A DNA stretch of 64,000 nucleotides. Origin: Pseudarthrobacter defluvii (GTDB lineage Bacteria > Actinomycetota > Actinomycetes > Actinomycetales > Micrococcaceae). The DNA lies in NCBI RefSeq assembly GCF_030816725.1, contig NZ_JAUSYG010000001.1, forward strand, positions 124,001 through 188,000, given 5' to 3'. Numbering within the stretch: the stretch's first letter is position 1; the number at the start of each line of letters is the position of its first letter. A model generated the notes under the pieces. That model saw nothing but the letters and a program-made list of their open reading frames with translations. It did no database searches and had not been told where the DNA came from. Made by a program: the position numbers and the translations under genes. Positions 17,667-26,087 of this stretch are shown here, one piece after another.

Positions 17667-18060
17667 TTTTTCCGGCGCTGACGCCTGGATCGACCTTGTC
17701 TCCGCCGTGTTCATGGTGGTGGGGGCACTCATGTCCCTGGGCGCCGCAATCGGCCTGCTCCGCTTTCCGGATCTGCTAAGCCGGATGCACGCGGCCACGA
17801 AACCCCAGGTCCTGGGCCTGTTCCTGCTGCTGGCCGCGATTGGGTTGCAGCTGGGGACGTGGTGGGTGTGGCCGGTGCTGGTGGTGGCCTGGATCTTCCA
17901 GCTGCTGACGGTGCCGGTGTCCGCCCACATGGTGGGCCGCGCCGGCTACCGCACCAAGCACCTGCACCGGGAACTGCTCACCGCCGATGAACTGGACGCC
18001 GTGGTGCAAAAAGCCGCCGCCGAGGCTGCCTTGAGGGACAGCCCCGACGACGGCCGGTAG
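17656..18060 (+). CDS. mrpG: Na+/H+ antiporter subunit G
   Basis: 134 residues, three membrane helices, and the conserved GLLRFPDLLSRMHAATKPQVLG segment of MrpG/PhaG. It is the last gene of the operon. The C-terminal ~30 residues are charged and probably cytoplasmic. No obvious hairpin terminator follows before the convergent DUF4235 gene. Confidence 0.95.
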   Translation: MNPDFSGADAWIDLVSAVFMVVGALMSLGAAIGLLRFPDLLSRMHAATKPQVLGLFLLLAAIGLQLGTWWVWPVLVVAWIFQLLTVPVSAHMVGRAGYRTKHLHRELLTADELDAVVQKAAAEAALRDSPDDGR

Positions 18061-18081
18061 CGCTAAGGGAAGTTAGGGCAG

Positions 18082-18345
18082 CTAGACGATGTCCTGCGAC
18101 TTGGCGAAGCGGGTGATGGCGCGCTGGGTGCCGCGGTTTGCCAGGACCTGGATGATGGCGCTGACCGACGCCGAGATCAGCGCAAACGTCAGGGCAGAGC
18201 GCAGGCTCGTGGGGACATCCTCGTGCTTGCCGGTGGGCGCTTTCTGCCCCGTGGTCTTTTCCCAGATGGCGTTGACCAGTTTGGTGCCGGCGAGGCCTGC
18301 GCCGAGGCTCACCCCGGTGCCGAGCAGCTTGATGAGAAGGTTCAT
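18082..18345 (-). CDS. DUF4235 small membrane protein
   Basis: 87 residues with the DUF4235 pattern: an N-terminal hydrophobic, Gly-rich segment (LLIKLLGTGVSLGAGLAG), KLVNAIWEKTTGQKAP, and a C-terminal helix SALTFALISASVSAIIQVLANRG (read as two parts). AAGGAG-like sequence sits 8 bases before the ATG. The function of this actinobacterial family is unknown. It is monocistronic and converges on the mrp operon. Confidence 0.88.
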   Translation of the reverse strand: MNLLIKLLGTGVSLGAGLAGTKLVNAIWEKTTGQKAPTGKHEDVPTSLRSALTFALISASVSAIIQVLANRGTQRAITRFAKSQDIV

Positions 18346-18506
18346 TCCTATTACTCCTTGCGGGCGGAAAACGGACTGCCTCCAGCCTAGCCGTACACGT
18401 GTCCCGGTCCCGGCAAGAGTCCGGGCAAGGGCGTGGCCGGCAGACGGCGGGTAGGCGGCGGATGGGCGGACTGATCAGCCTGGCGGACTGGGTCGTCCTG
18501 ATGGAA

Positions 18507-18734
18507 CTAACCGGCCTCCTGGGCTGCCGGGGGCTCGGTGCGGAACTTGATCATCTTGTGCGTGCCGTCGCAGTACGGCTTGATGGCGGAGGCTCCGCAC
18601 CGGCACAAGGCCACTGTCTTCCGGTCCCGCGGCACGGCGGCGCCGGACGGGGTGACGATTTCAAAGTCGCCCCGGACAATCAGGGGCCCGTCCGGGCAGA
18701 CCACTATCGAACTGGCGGCCGGTTCCTGGTCCAT
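18507..18734 (-). CDS. CDGSH-type iron-sulfur protein
   Basis: 75 residues from the ATG preceded by AGGAG with 5-base spacing; an upstream ATG at 18767 would add 11 residues but has a poor ribosome site. The motif CRCGASAIKPYCDGTHK contains the three cysteines and one histidine (C-x-C-x-n-C-D-G-x-H) that bind a redox-active [2Fe-2S] cluster in CDGSH/mitoNEET proteins. Such clusters transfer electrons or sense redox state. It lies about 210 bases downstream of the diiron oxidase and glycosyltransferase genes on the same strand, which suggests, but does not prove, that it is their electron partner. Confidence 0.9.
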   Translation of the reverse strand: MDQEPAASSIVVCPDGPLIVRGDFEIVTPSGAAVPRDRKTVALCRCGASAIKPYCDGTHKMIKFRTEPPAAQEAG

Positions 18735-18944
18735 ATCCGCTCCTGCTTCATGTTGTTCGGGGTTCATGCCTGCACCGCATTCATCGTTGTTGTCCTATCC
18801 CTGCCGGGTACCCGGCGGAGCTTGCCGCCATGGCGCCGCCGGAGTTCTGCCTCGGAATGCGCTGCCGTCCTGATCCTGCTGCCGGCGTAGGGCATGCCGC
18901 CCTTCCACCTGTGGCCGAGGGCCAGCCAGACGCAGACCGCCCGC

Positions 18945-19868
18945 TCAACTGCCCAGAGCGGAGCGAACCATGCTGCCGAGGCGGGAAACACGGCGGTCCC
19001 GTTTGTGCCGGCGTCGTCCGATCTCTGCACAGGCGATGGCAGCTGCAGCGAGCCCGCCCAGCGCGGTTTGCCGCGCCTTGCCGGGAAGGAACAGAGCGGC
19101 CGCGGCTGCCGGGAGCAGTGCAAGTTCGGCGGCCAGCCGCCGCGGCTGGGCGAAGTCGTCGTACGCCTGGCGCAAGCGCTGGCCGAGGAAGTGCCGGGCA
19201 GTGGGCGGCCTGCGGGCCACGAACAGGTCCGGAAGTGTCCGCTCGCTGCCGCCGGCCGCCGTGATGGTCCGGATGAGCTCAAGGTTTTCAAACAGGACGC
19301 CCGCATAGCCGCCGGTGGCCAGCAGGGCGTCCCGGCGCACCCCGAGCGTTCCCGGGTAATCGGCGGACCATGCGCGGTTGAGCAGGGTCCTGGCCGTGTC
19401 CCAGCGCGCGTGCCAGGGGAGGGGTGTGAAGTAGTTCTGCGGCCGCACCACGTCGGCGGTCCCGAGGTGATGGACGACGGCGGCGAGGGCCTCGCGCGTG
19501 TAGCGGACGTCGTCATCGGCAATGACAAGGAACGGGGCGCCTGCGGTGCGCACGCCGGCCATGACGCCTGCCACCTTGCCGTTGACAGCTTCCGCGGGGG
19601 ATTGGCCGTCAAAGGCAGCGGTGCCGTGGCCGGGCGGGCTGTCCGGGCGGATGTGCCGGACGACGGCAGGAAACGCGGCACGGTGGCGGTCGAAGAGGGC
19701 GGAGTCCGAGCCGTCCACCACGGTGACGGGGATCCAGCCCGCCAGGTGCCGGAGGTAGTCCGTGAGCTCTGCCAGGCCGGAGTCCTCCGTCCAGCGCAGG
19801 GGAAGGATGTACTCCGCGTCGGCGGCCAGGCGGGGCCACCCGTGCCCTGCCGCGGGCGCCTTCGTCAC
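18945..19868 (-). CDS. Family 2 glycosyltransferase
   Basis: 307 residues. VTVVDGSDSALFDRHR near residue 50 and APFLVIADDDVRYTREAL near residue 120 carry the nucleotide-sugar and metal-binding DDD (DxD) motif of GT-A glycosyltransferases. Later elements include NTLGVRRDALLATGGY-type acceptor-side residues (TLGVRRDALLATGGYAG) and a C-terminal hydrophobic stretch rich in Ala that may be membrane-associated. The GTG start overlaps the stop codon of the upstream diiron oxidase by 3 bases, so the two are translationally coupled. It probably transfers a sugar to a lipid, protein or small molecule; the acceptor is unknown. Confidence 0.88.
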   Translation of the reverse strand: MTKAPAAGHGWPRLAADAEYILPLRWTEDSGLAELTDYLRHLAGWIPVTVVDGSDSALFDRHRAAFPAVVRHIRPDSPPGHGTAAFDGQSPAEAVNGKVAGVMAGVRTAGAPFLVIADDDVRYTREALAAVVHHLGTADVVRPQNYFTPLPWHARWDTARTLLNRAWSADYPGTLGVRRDALLATGGYAGVLFENLELIRTITAAGGSERTLPDLFVARRPPTARHFLGQRLRQAYDDFAQPRRLAAELALLPAAAAALFLPGKARQTALGGLAAAAIACAEIGRRRHKRDRRVSRLGSMVRSALGS

Positions 19869-20920
19869 GCGGCCACCGGCACGGCCGTCCGAAGCGATGT
19901 CTGCCCGGCTTCCCAGGAGGACATGAGGTGGGCCGAAAGGCGGCTGTCGATGGCCATGACGGCCGTGGCCCCGAACAGGACGTCGGCAAGGAGGCCGGGC
20001 TCGGCTTCAACCAGGCCGCCTGCGAGGTCCCGGCCGGCGATTTGCTCGTGGACGGCGTCGGCTTCCACGTGTTCGTCGAAGTAGTGGGTGATGTCCGGGC
20101 CAAAACCGTGGCGGCGGAACCCGTTGCCGTAGAAGCGGTTGGGCTGGGAGGAGGTCATTTCATAGATTGCGAGATGGCCCGTGATGGCACCGCGGAGCCG
20201 CCGGTTCAGCCCGCAGAGGGACATAAGGTTTACCGAGGCCAGCGAGATCGCGGGGACGGCGTCGACGTAGGCGCCGTAGCTGTCGTCCAGGCCCACGCCG
20301 CGCATGGTCCGGGCGAACAGTGCGCTGTGCATCCGCTCCGGCCGGCCGCCGCCGTATTCGTCGGCCTGGATTTCCACCAGGGCCGCCTTGGCCCGGCCGC
20401 TGAGCCGCGGGATGGCCCACGTGTGTGGATCGGCTTCCTTCAGCTGGTACATGGATTTGTGGACCAGGAACTCCCTCAGCTGGTCCAGGCTGGCCTTCCT
20501 GGCAACGTAGCGGGACACGCTGGGACCGGTGTCCGTTGCGGCCAGGCCGAAGAGGACGTCGGCAACCGCGTCGCTGGTCATGGCGACCCCGCCGGGCAGT
20601 TCGAAGTTTCCCGCAGCCTGCGATGCGGCAGCGCGCAGTGCCGCTTCGAACGGTTCCTCGATCAGCCGCCGGACCCTGATCAGCGCCGGCTCCCACTCCC
20701 AGTTGTCCGAAACGCCGTCCAGTCCGGAGTAATGGAGTTCGTACAGGCAGAAGAGCGCCAGTTGGATGTCCTCGTGGGCAAGGATGTCAGCGGTCCCGGC
20801 CAGCTGCCGCTCCACCAGTCCGTAAAGGCTGTCCAGCTCCGTCCCGGCGTCCTCCGGCGCCTGCGCCAGGGCCGCGAAAAGTGCGCTGCTGACGGGGCCT
20901 CTGGATTCCGGGATTCTCAT
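19865..20920 (-). CDS. Heme-oxygenase-like diiron oxidase/oxygenase family protein
   Basis: 351 residues, annotated in databases as 'iron-containing redox enzyme'. It is all-helical. Probable diiron ligands are Glu162 (LKEADPH), Glu188 and His198 (a Glu-x9-His pair in DEYGGGRPERMH), and His284, Asp288, His291 (H-x3-D-x2-H in DEHVEADAVH). This order and spacing match the HDO superfamily that includes SznF, UndA-like and BesC-like enzymes, which carry out N-oxygenation, desaturation or C-C cleavage. The substrate is unknown. AAGGAG precedes the ATG. It is the first gene of a coupled pair with the GT2 gene, and a palindrome lies in its promoter region. Confidence 0.82.
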   Translation of the reverse strand: MRIPESRGPVSSALFAALAQAPEDAGTELDSLYGLVERQLAGTADILAHEDIQLALFCLYELHYSGLDGVSDNWEWEPALIRVRRLIEEPFEAALRAAASQAAGNFELPGGVAMTSDAVADVLFGLAATDTGPSVSRYVARKASLDQLREFLVHKSMYQLKEADPHTWAIPRLSGRAKAALVEIQADEYGGGRPERMHSALFARTMRGVGLDDSYGAYVDAVPAISLASVNLMSLCGLNRRLRGAITGHLAIYEMTSSQPNRFYGNGFRRHGFGPDITHYFDEHVEADAVHEQIAGRDLAGGLVEAEPGLLADVLFGATAVMAIDSRLSAHLMSSWEAGQTSLRTAVPVAA

Positions 20921-20934
20921 GGTGCTCCTTGGTT

Positions 20935-21196
20935 TGTCGCGCTGGTGGCGGGGACGAACGCGGGACCGCCCATGGTGACTCCCATGCCCGTCCTCCTCGA
21001 AACCCGGGAGACAACATAGTAAGCATGATTACTAATAAAAGCTAAGTGTGCGGGCCACCTGCCGCGCTGCGGCCCGGTCACATGTCTTCAATTGGCGCTC
21101 CCGGCCGTCAACCCGGGCCCGCCCGGTGTAAACTGGACCACGCCCGATGGGCAGATCACCAAGCCTTACCCAAACGAAAAAGCAACACTAAAAACG
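20935..21196. other. Intergenic region between two divergent units
   Basis: About 260 bases with no supported gene. It holds the leftward promoter of the diiron-oxidase cluster with the palindrome at 21017-21034, and the rightward promoter of the TPP-riboswitch transcript. TAAACT at 21128-21133 is a possible -10 for the latter. Confidence 0.5.
21017..21034. promoter_or_regulatory. Palindromic candidate operator upstream of the diiron-oxidase cluster
   Basis: TAGTAA-GCATGA-TTACTA, a perfect 6-6-6 inverted repeat in the AT-rich part of the region, about 97 bases upstream of the leftward start codon. The size fits MarR- or TetR-type dimers, but no such gene is adjacent. Confidence 0.5.
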
Positions 21197-21315
21197 ACAG
21201 GGGAGCGCCGCCGTCGGGCATCCTGGCACCAGCCGGGCACCGCAGGTGGGCGCTGAGAGTGCGGACAGCCGCAGACCCTCGAACCTGATCCGGTTAGTAC
21301 CGGCGCAAGGGAGTC
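21197..21315 (+). ncRNA. TPP (THI-box) riboswitch
   Basis: The conserved elements appear in order: GGGGAGCGCC on the 5' side, GGGCGCTGAGAGTGCGG, the pyrophosphate and pyrimidine sensor segments ACCCTCGAACCTGATC and GGTTAGTACCGGCG, then CAAGGGAGTC closing the helix. The riboswitch ends 80 bases before ykoE, in the expected position to shut off the transporter when thiamine pyrophosphate is plentiful. Confidence 0.96.
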
Positions 21316-21396
21316 GAGTTCTCAAAGTGTCGCCGCTGCACGGCAATGGCCGTCAGCAGGGGGCCACTTTCCCCTCCTGTTTCCCAGGAGGATTAC

Positions 21397-22020
21397 ATGA
21401 GCACTGCAGCAATCAAGAAGACCACCAGCAGGTCCTGGCGCGTCGTGGACATCGTGGTCGCCGCGCTGGTGGCCATCGCCGGCGGTGTCATTTTCTGGGC
21501 GTGGGATCAGGGCGCAGCAGCGCTCTCCGCCCCCATGAACGCCGCCTACCCGCCCCTGACCGGGCTGCTCGCCGGCGGCTGGATGATTCCCGGGGTGCTG
21601 GGCATGCTCATCATCCGCAAGCCTGGGGCCGCCCTGTTCTGCGAGACCGTAGCCGCCACCGGCGAACTGCTGATGGGTTCCCAATACGGCGCCTCGGTCC
21701 TCTTCTCGGGGTTCATCCAGGGCCTGGGCGCGGAAATCATTTTCGCAATCTTCGTCTACCGCAAGTTCAACCTGCCCGTCTCCCTCCTGGCAGGTGCCGC
21801 GGCCGGCTTCTTCTGCGGCCTGAACGATTCGTTTGCGCCGTGGGGCTGGAACATCGCCTACTCCGGTGCCGACAAGTTCGCCTACATCGTCCTCACCACC
21901 ATCTCCGGAGCCGTCCTTGCCGGCGGCCTGTCCTGGCTCGCCACCCGCGCCCTGGCGCGGACCGGCGTGCTGAGCTCCTTCGCGTCCCGCAAGGCTGCAA
22001 CGGAGGCAGTCTTCTCCTGA
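21397..22020 (+). CDS. ykoE: ECF transporter S component for thiamine/HMP, YkoE-like
   Basis: A 207-residue integral membrane protein with 5-6 hydrophobic segments. It starts at the ATG after CAGGAGGATTAC, a near-perfect ribosome site. YkoE features include WDQGAAALSAPMNAAYPPLTG near residue 50, ETVAATGELLMGSQYG, and the WGWNIAYSG region. YkoE is the substrate-binding subunit for thiamine or its hydroxymethylpyrimidine precursor. It lies directly downstream of the TPP riboswitch and overlaps the ATPase start (TGATG). Confidence 0.93.
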   Translation: MSTAAIKKTTSRSWRVVDIVVAALVAIAGGVIFWAWDQGAAALSAPMNAAYPPLTGLLAGGWMIPGVLGMLIIRKPGAALFCETVAATGELLMGSQYGASVLFSGFIQGLGAEIIFAIFVYRKFNLPVSLLAGAAAGFFCGLNDSFAPWGWNIAYSGADKFAYIVLTTISGAVLAGGLSWLATRALARTGVLSSFASRKAATEAVFS

Positions 22021-23567
22021 TGGCACCCTCCCAGGACGCCGCCGGCGCCGTCCGCCCTGCCGCCGTCGCCGCACGCGGCTGGGGCTGGAGGCATGCCGGC
22101 AGGGCGAGGCCCGCCGTCCACGCCCTGGACCTGGACATCAGCCCCGGTGAGCGGGTGCTGCTGCTCGGCCCCTCGGGGGCCGGAAAGTCGACGCTCCTGC
22201 ACGCGCTGGCCGGCGTGCTGGGAGATACCAACGACGACGGTGAGGCAGGCGACGCCGACGAGTCCGGTTCGCTGCTGGTTGACGGCGCCGTGCCCCGCTC
22301 CCAGCGCGGCCGTGCAGGGCTCATGCAGCAGGACCCGGAGACGCAGGTGGTGCTTTCACGCGTTGGTGACGACGTCGCCTTTGGCGCAGAGAACCTTGCC
22401 GTGCCCCGCGACGCCATCTGGGCGCGCGTGCATGAGGCGCTTGCCGACGTCGGACTGTCCCACCTCCCGCTGGACCACCCGACGTCGGCCCTGTCCGGCG
22501 GGCAAAAGCAGCGCCTGGCGCTGGCAGGCATTCTTGCCATGCGCCCGGGGCTGATCCTGCTGGACGAGCCCACCGCCAACCTGGACCCGGACGGCGTACT
22601 GGAGGTACGGGACGCCGTGGCGCGGTGCCTGGACAAGACCGGGGCGACGCTCGTGGTGGTGGAGCACCGGGTGTCCGTCTGGAAGGACCTGGTGGACCGG
22701 ATCGTGGTCCTGCAGCCGGGCTCCGCAGCCGACTCTGCCGTGCTTCTGGACGGGCCGCCGGACCGGGTACTCAAGGAGGCGCGCGCCATGCTCGCCGCCG
22801 CGGGGGTGTGGGTCCCCGGGTATGTCCCGGCCACCCGCGCCCGTGCCGCAGTGCCGGCCGCGGGAACGGGGAACCTGCTGCTGGCCGCCGAACGTCTCGG
22901 TGTGTCCCGCGAACGTCCCCGCCGCAAGGGCTTCCGGATGATTCCGCCCGTCCCGGTCCAGGAGGACATAGCCGCGCAGGTCCGTGCCGGGCAGGCCTTG
23001 GCCATCACGGGCCCGAACGGCGCCGGTAAGTCCACCTTCGCGCTGACGCTCGCGGGACTGCTGGAGCCGGTATCCGGAACGGTTTCCGCCACCCTGGACC
23101 TGAGCCGCGGTGCGGGCATCGATCCGTTCCGGTGGAAGGCCGAGCAATTGATTTCACGCGTGGGGACGGTGTTCCAGGAGCCGGAACACCAGTTTGTGAC
23201 CGGCAAGGTGCACGATGAGCTGCTCTTCGGTCCCCGGCACCTGGGCCACGGCGAGGACCGGGTTGACGAGCTGCTGGAGCGGCTGCGCCTCACCCACCTC
23301 GTGGACGCCAACCCGTACACGCTTTCCGGCGGTGAAAAACGGCGGCTGTCCGTGGCCACCGTCCTTGCCGCCAGCCCCCAGGTCCTGGTCCTTGACGAGC
23401 CTACGTTCGGGCAGGACGCCAATACCTGGGCTGAGCTGGCCTCGTTCCTGTCCGAGCTGCTGGATGCCGGCACCGCGGTGGTCTCCGTGACCCATGACGC
23501 CGAATTCACGGACGCGCTGGGCGGGGCAGAGCTGCGCATGGCCGCCGCGGAAGCAGTGGCGCCATGA
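22020..23567 (+). CDS. ykoD: ECF transporter dual ATPase, YkoD-like
   Basis: 515 residues with two ABC ATPase domains in one chain. Domain 1: Walker A GPSGAGKST, signature LSGGQKQR, Walker B LILLDEPTANLD. Domain 2: Walker A GPNGAGKST, Q-loop in VFQEPEHQF, signature LSGGEKRR, Walker B VLVLDEPTFGQD. It energises uptake through YkoE and YkoC at the plasma membrane. It starts within the ykoE stop and overlaps ykoC by 4 bases. Confidence 0.95.
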   Translation: MAPSQDAAGAVRPAAVAARGWGWRHAGRARPAVHALDLDISPGERVLLLGPSGAGKSTLLHALAGVLGDTNDDGEAGDADESGSLLVDGAVPRSQRGRAGLMQQDPETQVVLSRVGDDVAFGAENLAVPRDAIWARVHEALADVGLSHLPLDHPTSALSGGQKQRLALAGILAMRPGLILLDEPTANLDPDGVLEVRDAVARCLDKTGATLVVVEHRVSVWKDLVDRIVVLQPGSAADSAVLLDGPPDRVLKEARAMLAAAGVWVPGYVPATRARAAVPAAGTGNLLLAAERLGVSRERPRRKGFRMIPPVPVQEDIAAQVRAGQALAITGPNGAGKSTFALTLAGLLEPVSGTVSATLDLSRGAGIDPFRWKAEQLISRVGTVFQEPEHQFVTGKVHDELLFGPRHLGHGEDRVDELLERLRLTHLVDANPYTLSGGEKRRLSVATVLAASPQVLVLDEPTFGQDANTWAELASFLSELLDAGTAVVSVTHDAEFTDALGGAELRMAAAEAVAP

Positions 23568-24364
23568 GGCAGGAACTCACCCTCACCGGCAACCGCGCGC
23601 TCCTTGCCCGCGCCAACCCGCTCAGCAAATTCGCGGCAGTCCTGCTCATCACGGCCGTCCTTGCGCTGTCCATCGACTGGGTTTCGGCCTCCGTGGCACT
23701 GGTCTTCGAGCTTCTGCTGTTCCCCCTGGCCGGACTCACCCTTTCCCTGTTGTGGCAGCGCGGCTGGCCGTTAATCCTTGCCGCGGCCATAGGAGGCTGG
23801 AGCACCTCCATCCTGGCGCCGGACAGCGGAAGGATCCTGCTCGACGCCGGCATCTGGACCATGAGCGAAGGTTCTCTCCAGCTGGGGATCGGGTTCCTGC
23901 TGCGCGGCTTTGCCATCGCCCTTCCGGCGGTGCTCCTCATGAGCTGCACCGATCCCACGGACCTTGCGGACGCGCTGGCGCAAAAGGCACGCCTGCCGCA
24001 CCGGTTCGTCTTGGGAACCCTGGCCGCGATGCGCCTGGTTGGGCTGATGGCCGAGGAATGGCAGACCATTGGGATGGCAAGGCGGGCACGCGGCGTGGGT
24101 TCGCGCGGCAACCTGGGCCAGCGGGTGAAGGCCACCCTGGGGCAAAGCTTCGGGCTCCTGGTGCAGGCCATCCGGCGGGCATCGAGGCTGGCCGTGACCA
24201 TGGAGGCGCGGGGCTTTGGCGGCGGCACCCGGACCTGGGCCCGCGAGTCAACCTTCAGCCCGCTCGATGCCGGGGTGATTGCCGGGGGAATCCTGGTAGC
24301 TGGGCTCGCGCTCTTTGCCGCTGTTACCGCCGGGACGTGGAACATGGTGTGGTTGGGGAGTTGA
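23564..24364 (+). CDS. ykoC: ECF transporter T component, YkoC-like
   Basis: 266 residues with about five membrane helices. The EcfT coupling helices carry the two Ala-Arg-Gly motifs, MARRARG (near residue 170) and MEARGFG (near residue 210), which contact the ATPase grooves. RANPLSKFAAVLLI is the EcfT N-terminal signature. It is the last gene of the TPP-regulated ykoEDC operon. Confidence 0.95.
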   Translation: MRQELTLTGNRALLARANPLSKFAAVLLITAVLALSIDWVSASVALVFELLLFPLAGLTLSLLWQRGWPLILAAAIGGWSTSILAPDSGRILLDAGIWTMSEGSLQLGIGFLLRGFAIALPAVLLMSCTDPTDLADALAQKARLPHRFVLGTLAAMRLVGLMAEEWQTIGMARRARGVGSRGNLGQRVKATLGQSFGLLVQAIRRASRLAVTMEARGFGGGTRTWARESTFSPLDAGVIAGGILVAGLALFAAVTAGTWNMVWLGS

Positions 24365-24482
24365 GCCGAGATCCCGAAAAGCTTCGTAGGCTTCCCTATC
24401 GCATGTGATGGGTATCATGTTTCCCTAGCCCCCAAAGCTGCGGCGGGGTAGGCGCCCAGCCCGGCTAATAGCTCATTTATGA

Positions 24483-24494
24483 TATATTTGCCGT
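24483..24494 (+). promoter_or_regulatory. Possible leaderless promoter (-10 TATATT)
   Basis: TATATT at 24483-24488 ends 6 bases before the ATG at 24495. No Shine-Dalgarno sequence is present. That is the layout of leaderless transcripts, which are common in actinobacteria. No good -35 is seen. Confidence 0.45.
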
Positions 24495-26018
24495 ATGACC
24501 CAGGAGACTGCAGAACACGTTGCCGCCATGCTGAGGGACGCCCGGAGTGAGAAAGGGTGGACTCAAGGCCAGCTCGCCGCTGAACTGGGCACCAGCCAGA
24601 GCGCCGTTGCCCGGATGGAACAGGGCAAGCAGAACCTGAGCCTGAAAATGATCCAGCGGCTGGAAAACATCTTCGACCGCAGCATCGTCAACGTGGGCAA
24701 ACCACAGATGACCCACCTGCGGGTGGAGGGCGGCCGCACCCTGTCCGGGGCAGTGGACGTGAACAGCAGCAAGAACGCCGGCGTCGCACTGCTCTGCGCC
24801 AGCCTGATCAACCGCGGCACCACTGTGCTCCGCCGGCTGGCCCGGATTGAGGAAGTCAACCGCATTGTCGAGGTGCTGACCAGCATCGGTGTGGAGTGCA
24901 CCTGGCTCAATGACACGGACCTTCGTTTGCGCCGTCCCGCCGTCCTGGACCTGGAGGCCATGGATGTGGACGCGGCCCGCAGGACCCGCAGCGTCATCAT
25001 GCTGCTCGGCCCCATGCTGGACGAGTCACGCGAATACCGGCTGCCCTACGCCGGCGGCTGCGACCTGGGCACCCGCACCGTGGAGCCGCACATGCAGGCC
25101 CTGCGCGAGTTCGGTCTTTCCGTGGAAGCCACTGCCGGGTTCTACACCGTCCAGGCCCCCGTTGCCGACACCCGGGACCGCTCCTTCGTCCTTACCGAGC
25201 GCGGCGACACCGTCACCGAGAACGCGATCATGGCGGCGGCACACAGGGCCGGAACAACCGTCATCCGCAACGCCAGCCCCAACTACATGGTGCAGGACCT
25301 GTGCTTCTACCTGCAGATGTTGGGCGTCACCATCGAGGGCGTGGGCACCACCACCCTGAAGATCACCGGGCGGCCGGAAATCGACGCCGACATCGAGTAC
25401 TTCCCCTCCGAGGACCCCATCGAGGCCATGAGCCTCATTACGGCCGGCATCGTCACCAACTCCGAGGTCACGGTCCGCCGGGTCCCCATCGAATTCATGG
25501 AAATCGAGCTGGCCACCTTGGGCCAGATGGGGCAGCAGCTGGAAATCTCCGGCGAGTACATGGCCCGCAACGGCCGCACCCGGCTGGTGGACGTGACCAC
25601 CAAACCCTCTGAGCTGCGCGCCCCCGAGGACAAGATCCACCCCATGCCCTTCCCCGGGCTGAACATCGACAACCTGCCCTTCTTTGCCGTCATTGCTGCC
25701 AACGCCCACGGCCAGACCATGATCCACGACTGGGTCTACGAAAACCGGGCAATCTACCTGACCGAGCTGAACCGGCTCGGCGCCCAGGTGCAGCTCCTGG
25801 ACCCGCACCGGATCTACGTCAACGGGCCCACCAAGTGGCGCGCTGCCGAGGTGGGCTGCCCGCCCGCACTCCGTCCGGCGGCCTGCCTCCTGCTGGCCAT
25901 GCTCGCAGCCCGGGGCGTGTCCGAACTACGGAACATCTATGTGATCGAGCGCGGATACGAGGACCTCGCGGAGCGTTTGAACACCATCGGCGCCAAGGTG
26001 GAGTACTTCCAGGACTGA
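24495..26018 (+). CDS. XRE helix-turn-helix fused to a MurA-like enolpyruvyl transferase
   Basis: 507 residues. Residues ~9-65 are a Cro/C1-type helix-turn-helix (GWTQGQLAAELGTSQSAVARME). From ~residue 73 to the end it is a full EPT domain as in MurA, which adds enolpyruvate to UDP-N-acetylglucosamine. Lys93-Asn94 in SSKNAG correspond to MurA Lys22-Asn23, and Cys189 in AGGCDLGTR corresponds to the catalytic, fosfomycin-sensitive Cys115. It therefore looks catalytically competent, or at least able to bind ligand. The usual MurA is ~420 residues with no DNA-binding domain. This could be a second MurA that reads out cell-wall precursors and binds DNA. Confidence 0.88.
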   Translation: MTQETAEHVAAMLRDARSEKGWTQGQLAAELGTSQSAVARMEQGKQNLSLKMIQRLENIFDRSIVNVGKPQMTHLRVEGGRTLSGAVDVNSSKNAGVALLCASLINRGTTVLRRLARIEEVNRIVEVLTSIGVECTWLNDTDLRLRRPAVLDLEAMDVDAARRTRSVIMLLGPMLDESREYRLPYAGGCDLGTRTVEPHMQALREFGLSVEATAGFYTVQAPVADTRDRSFVLTERGDTVTENAIMAAAHRAGTTVIRNASPNYMVQDLCFYLQMLGVTIEGVGTTTLKITGRPEIDADIEYFPSEDPIEAMSLITAGIVTNSEVTVRRVPIEFMEIELATLGQMGQQLEISGEYMARNGRTRLVDVTTKPSELRAPEDKIHPMPFPGLNIDNLPFFAVIAANAHGQTMIHDWVYENRAIYLTELNRLGAQVQLLDPHRIYVNGPTKWRAAEVGCPPALRPAACLLLAMLAARGVSELRNIYVIERGYEDLAERLNTIGAKVEYFQD

Positions 26019-26087
26019 TGCATTCACGGTTCGTCATGAACCGCGGGAGACGCTTCCAATGCCCCCGTGCTGCCGGAGAATGTTCCT

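Noticed and set aside
18764..18944. Possible small gene between the glycosyltransferase and the CDGSH gene
   Set aside because: The only open frame is the tail of a shadow of the glycosyltransferase. It has no ribosome site and an Arg-rich composition.
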